From contig JASWJB010000319.1 of NCBI GenBank assembly GCA_032433595.1, positions 1 to 51,085 of the forward strand: DNA of 51,085 bases, read 5' to 3'. Position numbers and translations under genes: made by a program. The notes under the pieces were generated by a model, which worked only from the letters and a program-made list of their open reading frames with translations, was not told the DNA's origin and made no database searches. This document shows, one piece after another, positions 11,987 to 25,035 of the stretch. Within the stretch, counting starts at the first letter, position 1. Every line of letters starts with the position of its first letter. Origin of the DNA: Conoideocrella luteorostrata (Eukaryota > Ascomycota > Sordariomycetes > Hypocreales > Clavicipitaceae).

Positions 11987-13506
11987 ATGTGTAGCTCTGG
12001 ACTGATGGGTCAGCTCGATTATGGCGCCGTGTTTCTCGTGACTGTCACCATAGTTGTTTTTATGGTACCAGTATTCATTCTTTTCCCACCGATTCCGGTT
12101 GATCACAGCGATGCACTACGCCAAACGCATAGCAAAATTGGCCTCCAACCCCATCAGAGCAACTTACGTTCTCAATATACCGCAAAACATCAGCCACAAC
12201 CAGGTAAAAAGCCTAGAATTGAGAGTCTCTACATTTATCCGATCAAATCATGTAGAGGCATAGAACTTGATAGAAGCAAAGTCTTGCCTACTGGCCTGGA
12301 ACATGATCGTCTCTACATGCTGGCTCAGCTGAAGCCGCAAGCAATTTCATCAGGAAAACAAGCTGGACATAGCAGCAACAGCTGGGAATTCTTGACTTTG
12401 AGGCAACTGCCTCTTATGGCAAATATCAAAGTTGACATATGGCTTCCTGACCCAAGCAAAAAGAGTAGACAACTTGGCCATCTGGACGGCGGATTTATTG
12501 TGGTTAGGTTTCCGTGGCAGCATCAAGGACTGAAAGGCATGGTGCAGCTCTTGGCGGCTAAGATTAGTCGAGGTCTAGGTGCGGTGCCGGAGAAAGAGTT
12601 CATTCTGCCTTTGGAATTCCCGTCCAAGAAAGACATTGAATCCCGACGTTATCAGTTTGAAGATGTCAAGATCTGGGTGGATGTCACGCAAGGACTAAAC
12701 ATGTCAAGGGACTTGCCTCCCGAACTTGCAACGTATCTCGGTGCCAAATACAGGCTTGGATTATTCAGAGCTGATCCGTCCAATAGGAGGGAGGTATTCC
12801 GTTGTGCGCCCCCTGAGGAAACCTTGGGATATCAATCGGTTGTCGATTTCCAAGATGCTGTATGTAATGATTCCCCCATGAAAATGATATCAGGCTGACT
12901 GCTAAATACTATTTATAGTATCCAGTTCATTTGCTGAACTTGACAAGTATTCGAGCACTGGAATCTCAAATACAGAAAGATGAAAGAATTCAGTGCTTGG
13001 ATGCCTGCCGGTTTCGCGGAAACATTCTTGGTAAGTGGCATGTGTTCCAGAGTGTCTTCATATATTGACTTGCGAGCTACCACTAGTCTCGGGAGCTGAG
13101 CCATACGATGAAGATGAGTGGAGGACAGTTCAATTCAAGAACCCAGAAAACTGTGAGGACATGAGCACCTTTGATGTGCCATGCCGCACTGTGAGGTAAG
13201 GGACATTCACTCAGGTCAGAACCGCTGAAGGCAAAAATATTAACAGGTGTGTTAAAAAGATGCAAGCTACCAAATGTCGACCCAGCCACAGGCATTCGTC
13301 ACAAACTGGAACCGGATCATGCGCTTCGCAAATATCGGGACATTGATGAAGGAGCTCCCAAGATGGGGTGTCTCGGTATGCAACTCTGCCCTATATTTCC
13401 CAATGCTAGCCCTTCTGAGCAGTTAAATTCATATGTGGAGGTTGGCATGGACGTTGATGTCATTGAGCGAGGGTCGCATCACTACCTCAAACAGAGTGTG
13501 AGCTGA
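11987..13506 (+). CDS. Membrane-anchored MOSC-domain protein (mARC-like)
   Basis: A predicted molybdenum-cofactor-binding oxidoreductase of the MOSC family, resembling the mitochondrial amidoxime-reducing component. Four exons: 11987-12859, 12919-13030, 13087-13195 and 13260-13506, giving about 446 aa. A hydrophobic segment (GAVFLVTVTIVVFMVPVFIL) at residues 13-33 is a probable membrane anchor. The MOSC N-terminal barrel starts near residue 75 with RIESLYIYPIKSCRG. The MOSC domain includes YPVHLLN, CRFRGNILVSGAEPYDED, CRTVRCKLPNVDP with the conserved Cys, and KGCLGMQ. The last intron joins AG to A at 13260, restoring RC in the RCKLPNVDP block. The start at 11987 (A at -3) is the first in-frame ATG; 12005 is an alternative six residues in. 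The gene converges on SMC2, 208 bp away. Substrate unknown. Confidence 0.85.
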
Positions 13507-13714
13507 CGAAAGCTCGATTGATACACAACGCCGGGGGAAAGCTTTGGACCATTGCAATTGAGAAATATTGTCACAGTTGTATATGAAGTGACTGCACATA
13601 ATGAAATCAAAACCTATAACCCATCAAACTAAACATCGCTTTCCATGCCCAATACCCATATTATGTACAACGTTGCCTCATGTCAATCTTTCCACGTCTC
13701 GGACACATAATGTT

Positions 13715-16700
13715 CTATTTCATGTCGGCAGGGGTCAGTGCTTGAACCATACTGGTACCTTCGCTGAAGCGTGTCTTGAATATTCGGTTGGCATTTTCGA
13801 ACATGCCATCCTTCAGACTGACAACAATGAATTGTGAGCCTTTGAAGCGTGTCTTGATCAGGCGGCCAATATTTTGGGTATGAGAGGGATCAAGAGCAGC
13901 ATCGACCTCGTCAAGAATGTACATTGGCGCCGGTTTGAACTGTAGAAGGGCCATGATGAGAGACAGGGCCGCGAGTGATCTATACTTTGTTAGCATCATG
14001 GCACAGTACTATCAGACGCACCTTCAATTTGGAAAAAACGTACCTTTGGCCACCACTCAGCTCTGTCAAGCTCTGTTTCCAAACTTTACCCAGACACACC
14101 TTCACTTCTAGACCATCACTGATGGTCTTGCCTTCAGGAGGATCGAGTTTGGCGAAACTGCCACCTGGAAGTAGCTCTGAGAAAATTTGACCGAAGTCGC
14201 GGTTGACCTTCTCCCAGGTTTCCTGCAAGGCTTTCTTCTTGTAGTCATCAAGACTGATGATAGTTTCTTCAATTTTTCGCTTGTCACGAATGACGGTCTT
14301 GATCATATGCTTCAGCGTCACCTCCTTCTTCTCGACGCTGTCAATCATGTTCATGACTTTAGGATTGATCTTCTTCTTCATGCCTTGGAACCTGTCTGTC
14401 AAGTTTCGCAGAGTAGATTTGCACTCGCTAATGTTTTGGCCCTGGAAATCGTAAGGCGTGCCACCGCGGCCAAACTTGTCCTTTTCGTCCTGAATCCATT
14501 CATATTCCGATTCCAGATGGGCAACATTCTCTGCTGCACCTTGCTGCTCTTTGTGAAACCGTTCGATCTGATGGCCCAACTTTTGCATATCTAGGCCTTC
14601 TTCCGTGATGCGCGCATTCTTTGAGCGTGTAGCTTCCTCGAGAGCTCGAAGCTCGTCATCGAACAAGTTAAGCTTAGCTCTCTCGTCATCTAGTTGAGCT
14701 TGAGTGGCATTGTGCGTTTCCGTAAGGGCGGTTTGTTGCTTTGCCAGGCCATCAGCATCCTGCAATGCCGCTTTGATTCCAAGTTCAGCTTCCTGTAGTT
14801 GTTCTCGTGCCGCTGATAAATCCGTCCCAACTTGCTCTAGGTCAAGTTGCGCATTTTGCAACTCTTTTTGCAAAGTCTTGACTGTTGAGGAGCTTTTTTC
14901 GAGGCCAGATCGCAGCGTGTCTAACGATTTTTGCAATTCGATGAGCTTGGCGTCTTTGTTGGTATCAAAGTCTTTCATATCCTTCTCGATCCTCTTGACG
15001 TCTGCATTCGCTTCTGCCTGACGCGACTTGGCCGCGGTAATACTGCTTTGAAGTTCAGTTATGCTTGTTTTCATATTCTCAACGTCTTGGATGATTGACG
15101 ATGAAGAATTACCACTGATCTGGTCTTCAGCGAGCTTGATCTCATGCGTTTTTAAGTCCAAGTCCTGCTTAATACGATGGGCTTGGTCAAGCTTTGATTT
15201 CTCACGACTAAGGTGAGTCTGAACGTCTCGCAGAGACTGTTCTGCCTCGCTAAGCTGGCGGTTGATACGATTCAACTTCTGCAGGGTAACCAGAACGCCA
15301 CTGGAATTTGGCGCGCTGCCTCCCGACAATGTGCCTGAAGGATCATACGCGTCGCCCTCGAGGGTGATACTGCGCATCCTAACGTTGGGGTCGAAAGTTA
15401 CACGCTTGGCGGTTTCCGCATCGGCACAGATCAGAGTGTTTCCAAAGACGTACTCCATTGCGGCCGATACTTCATCGTCATAACCAACAAGAGAGAGCGC
15501 AAGGTCGACTTTGCCAGGAGCAATGTTCTGCGCAGTTGCGATAGTCTGGGCTGATGCCTTGAAAGCAGCAATCTTGTTGAGAGGGATAATGGTGACTCGC
15601 TTTCGTAGTTTACCCTTTTGCAACAGCTGCGTACCCGTAACTTCGGAGTCAACAACAACATTGTATAATCTACCTCCCGCGCAAATCTCAAGAGCTGTGC
15701 CTGCCTGAGTATGTTCTTTGTCGAGGGTGAACAGCTGAGCAACAAGGCCCTTTACCTTCGACCTGTCAAAACTAGGGACTGGATCTGCATAGTTGAAGTC
15801 TATGTTTGCAACCTGACGCTTCAGCTTGTCCGAATCTTGCCGGAGCGTTCTGATGGTTTGCTGCAACTGCGACTCTTGTTTGTACATTTCATCTTCTTGA
15901 CCCGGCTTGAAACCTAGCTTGGCTAGCTCACTTTCTAGTTGCTGCGCTTGGCTCTTCAATCCGTCAAGTTCTTGGAGAAGGCCTGCATTTTGCTCCTTGG
16001 CCTTTTTGGCACGAGGTTCTTCCTCCTTTAGGCGACTTTGAAGATGGGTAATCCTGATCTTGGCTTGTTCCTGTTCAGTGGCTGCAGCGGTAGCTCGGTT
16101 CCTCGCATCTTGGAGTTGACCTTGATAGCCATTCTCCTGACCGTCCTTGGACGCCACGCCTGTCTGAAGCGTTTGCAGCAGCTCTTCTTTTGCCTCCATT
16201 TCTTGAGTTTGCTTTACCAAATCGTCTTTTGCTTTGTCGTAAGACGCCTTGGCTTCATCAAAAGCCTCTGTCTTTTCTTTCAGAGTAGTCTCTAGCTCTG
16301 AAACCGTCTTCTCTACAGTGCTCTTCTTCTCCTGCTCTTCTGCTAAGCTGGTATTCTTCAAATCCAAGACAGTAGCTAGGCGAACCAGCTCGTTGGCGTG
16401 CTTCTTAACGGTTTCCTCCAATGCCTGGGCTTTGCCACCTTTCTTGACCTCCTTATCACGTTGCGCTCGCACCTTCTTCACATCCTCTTCCAAGTGAGAA
16501 ATCTCGCTTTTGAGGCGGATCGCTGATTCCTCTAGAGACTTGTGACGTTGCTTTTTCCCCTCCAAATCAGCTGCCGACTGCTTAAGCTTCTCCTGGCATC
16601 TGATGTAGTCATATGCCACGACAACTCTTGTTAGCCGCTCGAGATCATTCTGGGTTTGCTGAAAGTCAAGGAAGGCTCGCTTCTCAGTTCTGAGTTTCTC

Positions 16701-17498
16701 CAATTTTGGCTCAATTTCGTCTTTGAGCAATTCTCGGAGTTCTTGTAATTTTAGTTCCTTTTTACCCATCGTTTTGAGGGCTTTGTCACGGCGATCTTCA
16801 AACATTCTGGTTCCGGCAGCTTCCTCAATCATAGCAAGAATCTCCACTGCCTTCATATTCAAGACCTTGGTGATTCGGCCTTGCATGATGAGGAAGTTGG
16901 GATTGTTTATGTTGAGTTGTACTGACTGAAACAAGTTTTGGACTGTTTGTTGCTGTGCACGATGGCCATTAATTAGATATTTTGATGTGCCTCCTAAAAC
17001 AATCTGGCGTGTTACGCTAATGCTTGCATATTCTTCGAAGCCAATCGGTGACTTTTTGGTGTCTCTGTTATCGAAAACAATCGTCACGCTAGCCTTGGTG
17101 ACACCGGCTTGACCACGTTTATATATGAGATCCTGGAACGATGTTAATATGGTAGCGTACAGAAAAGCGATATCAGTAACCGTACTTGAAGGTTCTGTGC
17201 TCGAACTGTCGACATATTCGTAATGCCCAACACGAAACAGATGGCATCAAGAATATTTGACTTGCCGCTGCCATTGAGACCTGTGATCGAGTTGAAGCTT
17301 TCATCCCTGATTTTGCTTGTTAGGGAGATTATTTGACGGGAATAGAGGATCAACGCCTAGTAATTACCATCCTGATATGACCGTTCGCACGGCGTACGAC
17401 TTGAAGCCCTACGGACGACAGTTAGTCTGACAAGTTCACCAAAACAGAAAAAAAAATCGAACTGTACGTACGTCAATGATGACTTCAATTACCCTCAT
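13715..17498 (-). CDS. smc2: Condensin subunit SMC2
   Basis: The core ATPase of condensin, which compacts and resolves mitotic chromosomes. Five exons: 17498-17472, 17408-17368, 17306-17186, 17132-14044 and 13979-13715, giving about 1180 aa, the normal SMC2 length. The first exon encodes only nine residues (MRVIEVIID). The Walker A motif GLNGSGKS lies near residues 33-40, followed by [12 protein letters not shown], typical of SMC2. Two long coiled-coil arms flank a hinge near residues 500-680 ([10 protein letters not shown]... and SVTLEGD-like block [19 protein letters not shown]). The C-terminal head has the signature LSGGQR, split by the last intron, and Walker [14 protein letters not shown]. 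The gene is transcribed divergently from INCENP. Very secure. Confidence 0.97.
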
Positions 17499-17976
17499 GT
17501 TTGTGCAGTATGTCCGCTGTAAAAGTGCAGTTATTGAAAGATTGCGCCGTGCTCATGCTGAACTTGCGTCGTTCAGCCCACCTGGCGACGCGCCGAAAGT
17601 AAACAATGCGTGTTTAGCATCTGATAAGGGGCTTATCGTCACGTGGGTCCCATAACCCATCCAGAGCAGTTTGAAACGACTTGCCCCATCGGCAGAAGAG
17701 AGCGCGACTTTGGTACTCCGTAGAAAGGCTCAACTTTTGGAATACGCTAACCTGATTTGGGGTCAATCAAAACAACATGACCTGGAATGAGGAGCGCCCA
17801 ACACCGGAGCTCTCCACCGTTAACATCAACTCTCACTCTAGCTTCATCGTTTTGTCTTTTACCACATAGTTCTAGATGCTCTTATGATATCAAAAGCTTG
17901 ATCGATTTCGACAGTAGATACACGACACATCATAACGCGATACCCCGCCGCTACGATTGGCGACGGTTAGCTTGCC
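17499..17976. promoter_or_regulatory. Divergent promoter of SMC2 and INCENP genes
   Basis: These 478 bp separate the start codons of two mitotic chromosome genes. Seen directly are an ACGCG core at 17588-17592 (the MBF half-site), GTAAACAA at 17599-17606 (forkhead consensus), CACGTG near 17640, and an exact TACTCCGTA at 17714-17722. In yeasts, MBF and forkhead sites drive cell-cycle transcription, so shared periodic control is a reasonable inference but is not shown. Confidence 0.55.
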
Positions 17977-20900
17977 ATGGCGGCAATGAGAGGACCGCGA
18001 TTGCAGGTCGGCTCTGGGGCATGGATCGCCGAGGAGCGAAATGCAGCCTTGCAAATTGCTCAGTCAGAGGTTGAGGAGTTCTCGTATTCTGCTCGAAACG
18101 AGCTTGACTGGCTCAATGAGCATATGGCGGGTATATTTAACGAGAATGAAACGTACGTGTACACCATTGACTCTCAAGGTCAAATCTTTGTGGCTAACAA
18201 ACTCTTAGAAACTTTGTGGAAACATTCAAAACACCCGGAAAGCTTCGCGGTAAGACACCAAGAACAGCTAAGAAGACAAATCCTTTAGAAACACGAGTGG
18301 TAAGACGAATGCACACATACATTTTGATGGAGTATAGCTGACTTGTAGATAGCCTCTTTCCGAAGTTTTTTCTGCAACTCCAAATAGAGCAACAAGTCCG
18401 ATCAACCGTATCCAATCCCCAGGAATAAACGAACAAGTCGCTGTAGGCTCGCCCAGTCCTCTGCGACCCTCAACTACTCGCATTGCCGTTTTTTCTCCCA
18501 AACAGGCAACTCACGGAACGCAGGACTCCGGCTACTTCGGAAGCCAAGATGTTGCCCCGATGAACATTCATATGGATACTGACCTCGGAGATGGACAGAG
18601 TTCGCCTCAAACAGATGCCACTCGCGCAACTTCAATATCACTTAAGATCAGTTCAACGCGGCCTGTTATAGCCGACTCCCTAGAGAAGGCGCTACGAAGT
18701 AGCAATGAGGATCAAATAGCGCGCATTGCAGCCGACTCATCAAAGAAGATTGGTGCTGGAACTCGGTTTGATCTTGGCCGAGAATCAGGATCTGAGGATG
18801 ATGTATCGCCTGAGAGACAGTTGAGCCTGGAAGCCAAGCATACCCTACAGTACGCCGACGATGCTCGATCTGCATCGGATGGCTCAAGCCCTATTCGACC
18901 GGTAGTTCGCAAGAGTAGCTTGAACTTCGCGTCTTTGCCTGCTAGGGAGCCACTCACAGCTGGTAAGAGCAACGGTGCTCGAGTCTCAAGACCTTCCCAT
19001 CTCGACCACGTTCGGACAAGCTATTATAATAGGCAAACTGGAGGCAAGAGCCTTGGCGGCACGCTTGCGAAAGTAGATAGAGAGGAAAATCAGGAAAACG
19101 AAATGGATGTGGATGACGATATGTCCCAAGCCCCCAAAGCCGAGGATACAAAATCGTATACACAGAGGCTCCAGGATCAGATCAACATGCTTGGCCAGTC
19201 GCAACCCAAAATGATGCAAGGCTTGCAGCAGAGTAAGACTCCTGCACCAAAGACTGCCTCACCAATCCCCTTACACACACTCCAGTCTACTCCAGGAGCC
19301 TTTCCTGAGGACGATGACGATGATTGGATTGAGCCACCAGCCACGGTTGGTCCAACAAACGAAGAACGGCCGAGTCTACCAAAAAGCTATTCAGCAGATG
19401 TTATGGAAGGTATTCAAGGGAAAAAGACCATCGGCCAACCAGATTTTACGCTTTCGGATGATGAAAATTCCGGTGCTTCACAGCTACTTGCTAAAGGCGA
19501 TATTGCCAAGTCTGCTTATGGACACGTGAAGGCTGCTTCTGTGCCAGTCATACCAAATGTTCGCTCGGCAGGGGGAGAAATTCCTGGTCTTAAGAAGGTT
19601 GTATCCGTTTCCAACCCGAGCCTTACAACCGTAACTGAAGCTGGTGTACTCCACACTCCTTCCAAGTCACCCTCTCGAAGTTTCCGTGAAAGCCCCCTTA
19701 AACAAGTCAAAAACAAGCTCTCATCGATTCTCAAAAGCTCTAGGGGACTTTTGGCGAGTAGCGCTGCTATTAGCGCTGAGGGCAAATCGTTGATGTCGCC
19801 GTCTTCAACTCGCCTTGGCCTGCATTCCTTTATGTCATCGGAATCTGTGGCTACTCTGCAAAGAATTGACTCTAGCGGATCGCAGCGCACTGCAGTCCAA
19901 CGTGAAGCAAGCCCTTCACGACCACTACGTCGCACCCGAGCTTCAGCGGAGAAAGAAGATAAAAGACGCGAGAAAGAAGCTAAACGCCTGGAGGAGCAAA
20001 ACGACAGACTGGAGAAGGCGAGGCAGAAAGAACGTGACAAAGCTCGAGTTTTCAGCAAGGAACAGGAAAGACTCGCTGCTATGGAGAAGCATATTGCCGC
20101 TAAGAAGGGCGAAGATCAATCATCAATAAAAGAGACGTCCAAGCCCACGAGAAGCGGTCTCAGAAATGCAAAAGCCATGGAGGAAGATACAGTATCTATC
20201 GACAAGGATGTGGACATGGAAGACATACCTGCAGTGCCTCCGCCGTCCAGTTCACATTCTGTTGGTTCCACCCATGCGACACGTAATAGAGAACTGAAAA
20301 GACCGGTAAAGCCTACCAGGGAAATGCAAACCAGGCCAAAACAAGCCCCAACCGTTATCAGAGTCAATACAGGATCCCAGCACTCACAGTATAGGTTGTC
20401 TTCTGCACAGCCTGACGCAGTCAACTATTCTGGCACTCAACCGCACCAGCTCACCAGCAATGCCGGCAAGACATCGTTGCAGACTAAGGCATCAACACAA
20501 AGCATGAGAGGCGCGGCGGCGTCAGCAACTGGTCGAGGCAAGGCGCAGGAATTAGCGGCTAGGAAGAAGGATCATGAAGAGCGGGAGGCTCAGAGACGTC
20601 GCGATGCAAAAGCTGAAATCGAGCGGAAGAAGACGGCAGCACAAGAGGACCAACGCAGGCAGGAACAGCTTAAGCGACAGGAGGCTGAACGCCAAAGACA
20701 ACCAGAACGAGTAGTATGTCAACCACAAAGCAAAACGAATGCGCAAAGGAAGGCGGCGATTGAGAAGGCGAAGCAGACTAGAGCACCCCCTCCTGCTGTG
20801 CGCACTCAGCCCAATGGTCCCCCTGACCTTGCGATGTCTCAAGAAGGCCAACCACCAAGACCTCCATCTCGAATGGCGTCCAATGCCCACTGGGGGCAGG

Positions 20901-21836
20901 AGGAATTGACTCGTCCCGTCAATGCTGTGTTATCCAATGCCAGTAAAGCAGGTGGCAAACGAGCCTTTACCCAAGACAAGGGAGATGACGGTCAAGCTAA
21001 GCGTCCGCCATCTCGAGGAGGGCCAGTGTATCAAGCCAATGAAGCTAAGCGACGACGAACTAGTGAACCGTGTGATGAAGAGGTCGACACATCAAGTCAG
21101 AAAAATATCAGAGGTCCTCCTGTTCGACCATCAGCCGCATTCAAAAAGGTAAGCTCCCATGTCTAATCATACTCGGGCGGTTCATAACTAATATGCCTCA
21201 AAGGAACTACCCTCGAAGTCTATCTTTCAAAGCGGTTACGCGAACGTGCCTCAGAGCGGTGCACCCAACCTCTTCAAGGCCACAGTCAGCTCGCAGTATG
21301 TTGGCCAGATGAAGGCGGTACATCCGCTAGAATTGGCACAGATCTCGAAAGGCGCCATTCCCTTCCAGCCTGCGTCAAACACTGCAGGACCAGCTTACAA
21401 AACTCCTGGACGACCGGGCCCTGCCAATGGCGTAAAGTCTGGCGCGAAGTCTGCAACTCGCTCCTCCCCTAGGTTCCAAAATGGCGAGGGTATTGAGCTT
21501 CCTGAGATTCAAACGGATGATGACAGTGAGGATGATGAGGCAAACGGTGTTACTGTAGCGCCCTGGGCAGATTCGCCAGCTCTGAGAGGGGCACTGGTGC
21601 GCCAGGAGACTATGGACCCTTCACAAATTTTTGGACCGCCAGCGCCGCTGAACATGGAGGAGGTGTTCAACAAGAGCAAGGACAGATTCCACAAGTTCCG
21701 TGCCAGAACGTCCAGTGCCAACTGGAGCGGAGCCGATCGGCTTACGGAGGAGGACATCAGGAAGGACTTGATAGCCCGTGACAAGCTTCGACGAGACGGT
21801 GGGTGGTCTTATGAAATGAGCAGAGATGTGCTATAG
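17977..21836 (+). CDS. Inner centromere protein INCENP (Sli15/Pic1 type)
   Basis: The scaffold of the chromosomal passenger complex, which localises and activates Aurora kinase at centromeres and the spindle midzone. Four exons: 17977-18152, 18209-18299, 18353-21148 and 21204-21836, giving about 1231 aa. The N-terminus carries a conserved block: ELDWLNEHMAGIF, then FVETFKTPGKLRGKTPRT across the first intron. The middle is low-complexity and Ser/Pro-rich with many SP sites, plus a charged single-helix-like stretch of Glu/Lys/Arg repeats around residues 470-520 and 670-740. The IN-box lies near residues 1122-1180 and contains EIQTDDDSEDDE, PWADSPALRGAL and DPSQIFGP. It is followed by a Thr-Ser-Ser motif (ARTSSANWSG), the usual Aurora phosphorylation site. 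The architecture and IN-box make the call firm. The gene is divergent from SMC2. Confidence 0.92.
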
Positions 21837-22467
21837 TTGGTTGGATTGAAATACTTGCCGAGGAATAAAACCTTCTGGCGTTCAATGGCGTTATATTGGT
21901 TGCATAGCGTTAGTCTGGGCTAGGCGAACAGTTCCAACACGAAGAATGACCAAGTCTAGCTGGCTGGCGTTGGGTATTGATATTAAAGAAATGGAATGAA
22001 TCATTTTCAAGGACTCACTCATATGCTCGCTGATTCCATTCAGTGGCTTGGAGACCGGCCAATGCGGGAGAGCGAGAATTAAGTCAGGCATATATTTGTT
22101 ATTATGGTCAGTAGTTATGGACGGTTCGGTCAGCGCTAGAACTAGTGCAGTGTGTTGTGTGTTTAAATCGATAAGCCGACCAGGCCAGGGGTGCACGGGG
22201 AGTGTGGTGTTGCGCTAGCGCGTTCAGCATGATTGGCTGAGCACCACAAGTCTGGCAGAATTGGAAGTAGCCACTTTGAATGGGACATGGGACAAAAGGC
22301 GAGAAAAGTTTTGGAGCCGCTAAGTCCCTGAACTTCTTCGAGTACCGCAACCTACCTCATCATCCGTCATTCATTCTCCTTTTCTCTTGAAAATTGACAA
22401 CATCAAAAGCCGTTCATCTCTCGATTGCCCTGGTATCAGCCATACACGGCGAGAGGCCCTTAAAAAT
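21837..22467. other. Intergenic region between INCENP and mss116-like gene
   Basis: These 631 bp contain the INCENP 3' end and the helicase promoter, with both genes on the plus strand. A pyrimidine-rich stretch (tcattctccttttctcttg) lies at 22371-22390, about 80 bp before the helicase start. I see no ORF with family resemblance and no copy of the dispersed 9-mer. Confidence 0.5.
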
Positions 22468-24519
22468 ATGTTTAGGCAAGGCATTCGCCGCTGTGCCGGC
22501 TTGGCCAGCGCTGCTGCGCCGTCCCTGCTTGTTCGCAGCAGGGCTGCTCTGCCTTTTGCACGTAACACAGCAGCGTCTTGTCTACTACCTGTGATGCCCT
22601 TTAAGAGTATCGCATATGCTTCTAGACTTTACAGTTCTGAAGTGGAAGCTGTTGAGACGCAGGCAGAAGACGGAGCTGTTCCAACGACCGAGCTAACGAA
22701 CTTTGCCGACCTATCTCAGCTTGGGGTTCATCGAAATCTTTTGGATGCCGTCATCAAAGACATGCGCTATGATACTATGACGCCTGTTCAATCCAAGACC
22801 ATTAATCCTGCCCTCAAGGGCACAGACATGTGAGTACACACTTAGCTTTCCATGCTATCTCGTCTCCATTCCACACATCTAACTTGCTACAGTGTCGCTC
22901 AAGCCAAGACAGGTACTGGCAAGACTCTTGCTTTCTTGCTGCCATTGCTGCAGCGCATGATCGAAGAGGATCCGTCCCTAGCCTCTAGACGAGCCTCAAG
23001 AAGCGCACGGTCGGATGATATTCGTGGTATTGTCTTGTCCCCGACTCGAGAACTGGCTGAGCAGATTGCTGAAGAGGCTCGCCGTCTCACGAAACATACT
23101 GGCCTTGTTGTACAATCGGCTGTCGGGGGCACTCATAAGGGTTCTATGTTGCGACAGACGCAGCGCCAGGGATGTCATCTTCTCGTCGCTACCCCAGGAC
23201 GTTTGTACGACCTTTTACAGGACCCGTCAAGTGGCATTGAGGCACCAAATCTGGCTGCTATGGTACTGGATGAAGCGGATCGCATGCTTGACGTTGGCTT
23301 CGAGAAGGAATTGGCCGAGATCACCCGATGCCTGCCAAGCCGAGATGAAAAGATTCGACAGACCATGCTGGTTTCGGCTACCATCCCCAATGATGTCATT
23401 CGACTGGCTCGGACTATGGTTCGGGCTGATGATTTTGAATTCGTTCAGACTATTTCTGAAAACGAAACCCTCACCCATGATCGAGTCCCTCAGCATGTCG
23501 TTCCCTTATCTTCGTGGAACAACGTCTTCCCTAGCATTTTGGAGCTGATCGACCGCGAAACAGCCAAGGCAGCTGAGGACCGAACACTACCGCCATTCAA
23601 GGCTATTGTGTATTTCAACACCACTTCACTCGTTGAACTGGCCGGTGAACTTGGGTTTCAACGAAGAAGAAACGGGCAGATGAAGATTCCTACGTTTTCT
23701 ATTCAGTCCCAGCTCACACAAGGAAGGCGAACCAAGGCTGCTGAAATGTTCCGGAATGCACGAAGCGGAGTCTTGTTCTCGTCTGATGTTACGGCGCGTG
23801 GTATGGACTTCCCTAATGTCACCCACGTTATTCAGGTAGACGTGCCCCGAGATCGGGAATCCTACATTCATAGGCTAGGTCGTACCGCTCGTCAGAATAA
23901 AGGTGGCGAGGGCTGGCTCCTACTACCACCAACCTCTATGGGTAGTGGCAGGAAGCTTCTTCGGGGTCTTCCACTTCAGCCGAACACTACTTTGGAGAGC
24001 CACAATGCAGAAGTCGAGGCTGACAGCCTACCAAAGTACCATCAGGAAATATTGGATATTTTTCAGGATCTTCCAAAGAATATGCTTGGCTCTGCTTACA
24101 CCTCCATTTTTGGGGGTTCAACTCAGCAGCGAATGGAACTTGTCGACGACTTGAACCAGTGGGCAACGGTAGGATGGGGCTGGAGTGAGCCACCTCCTGT
24201 TTCTTCATCTTGGGCTCGCAACCAAGGTCTCAGTCGCTCTGGGTTGAACATTCGGGACCGGGCTCCACGACAAGACGATAGGTCTGATCGTGAGGCAAGA
24301 TTTGATCGCGACGACCGCCGTGGGCCACGGGGCTTAGGGTTTAGAGACGAAGAGCGCCGCTCTTCAGACCCTTTCGCCGAAATGGGACGCCAGGTCCGTC
24401 GCGATGGGTTTGGATCCGGCCGGGACAGGGGATCTAGGGGAGGCAGAGGATTTAATGGATCTCGAGGGTCTCGAGGGTCTCGAGAACACCGAGGATCCCG
24501 AGAATTTTCCTCATGGTGA
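22468..24519 (+). CDS. mss116: Mitochondrial DEAD-box RNA helicase, Mss116/CYT-19 type
   Basis: An ATP-dependent RNA chaperone expected to help group I and II intron splicing and translation in mitochondria. Two exons: 22468-22829 and 22893-24519, giving about 662 aa. The first ~50 residues are basic, with Arg, Ala and Ser but few acids, as in a mitochondrial presequence. The helicase core shows Q motif TPVQ, motif I AKTGTGKT (near 125), Ia PTRELAEQ, Ib TPGRL, II DEAD (near 246), III SAT (near 281), V ARGMDF and VI HRLGRTAR (near 447). The intron falls just before VAQAKTGTGKT. After the Mss116-like C-terminal extension comes an Arg/Asp/Gly-rich tail with repeated GSRG units (DNA ggatctcgagggtctcgagg near 24460), probably RNA binding. 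Secure. Confidence 0.95.
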
Positions 24520-25035
24520 GAGGGGACATTCGCATGAATTCTAAGAGAATAACATTTAGAGACATCTGCTACATTGGGAGACAAGGCTTGTACTTTTATC
24601 GGGAGGATTTGATTGGTGTGAAAGCACAAATGTACATTAGAATAGACGGAATGTAAAGGTATGTGTGGACATGACAAGAGGAGACGAGGAACCACATCGC
24701 ACCGCAAAAAAACAGGCGTTACGGAAAATTCAATCTCCCCAACGATGGATACCATAGCATCTAATACCAATTTTCTGCTTCTCATTTTCATTCACTTCCA
24801 TACTTTCGATGCAGTGTGTTGTTTGGTATAATTGTTTTAGTATGCCCCAAAATGTTCTTCTAGATGACGTAAAATGCCAGTACGTTCATGTATTCCTGAA
24901 AACGCCTCCTCCAAGCCTGGATGGACATTCGTGGTCCGCTGAAACTCAAGCAAAACATGCGGCATCGTTGTTGTTGATGCAACCACCCCAGCCAGCCTTG
25001 ATAACCTCGCACGCATAACCGTTTCTCCCCCCCTT
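24520..25035. other. Convergent intergenic region between mss116-like and pex7
   Basis: These 516 bp lie between two 3' ends. They are AT-rich, with an A-run near 24706. I see nothing that looks coding or structured, and no dispersed 9-mer. Confidence 0.5.

Noticed and set aside
24123..24791. 222-codon minus-strand frame opposite the helicase C-terminus
   Set aside because: Shadow of the Arg/Asp/Gly-rich tail; its Arg-Asp-Pro repeats arise from the complementary GSRG codons.
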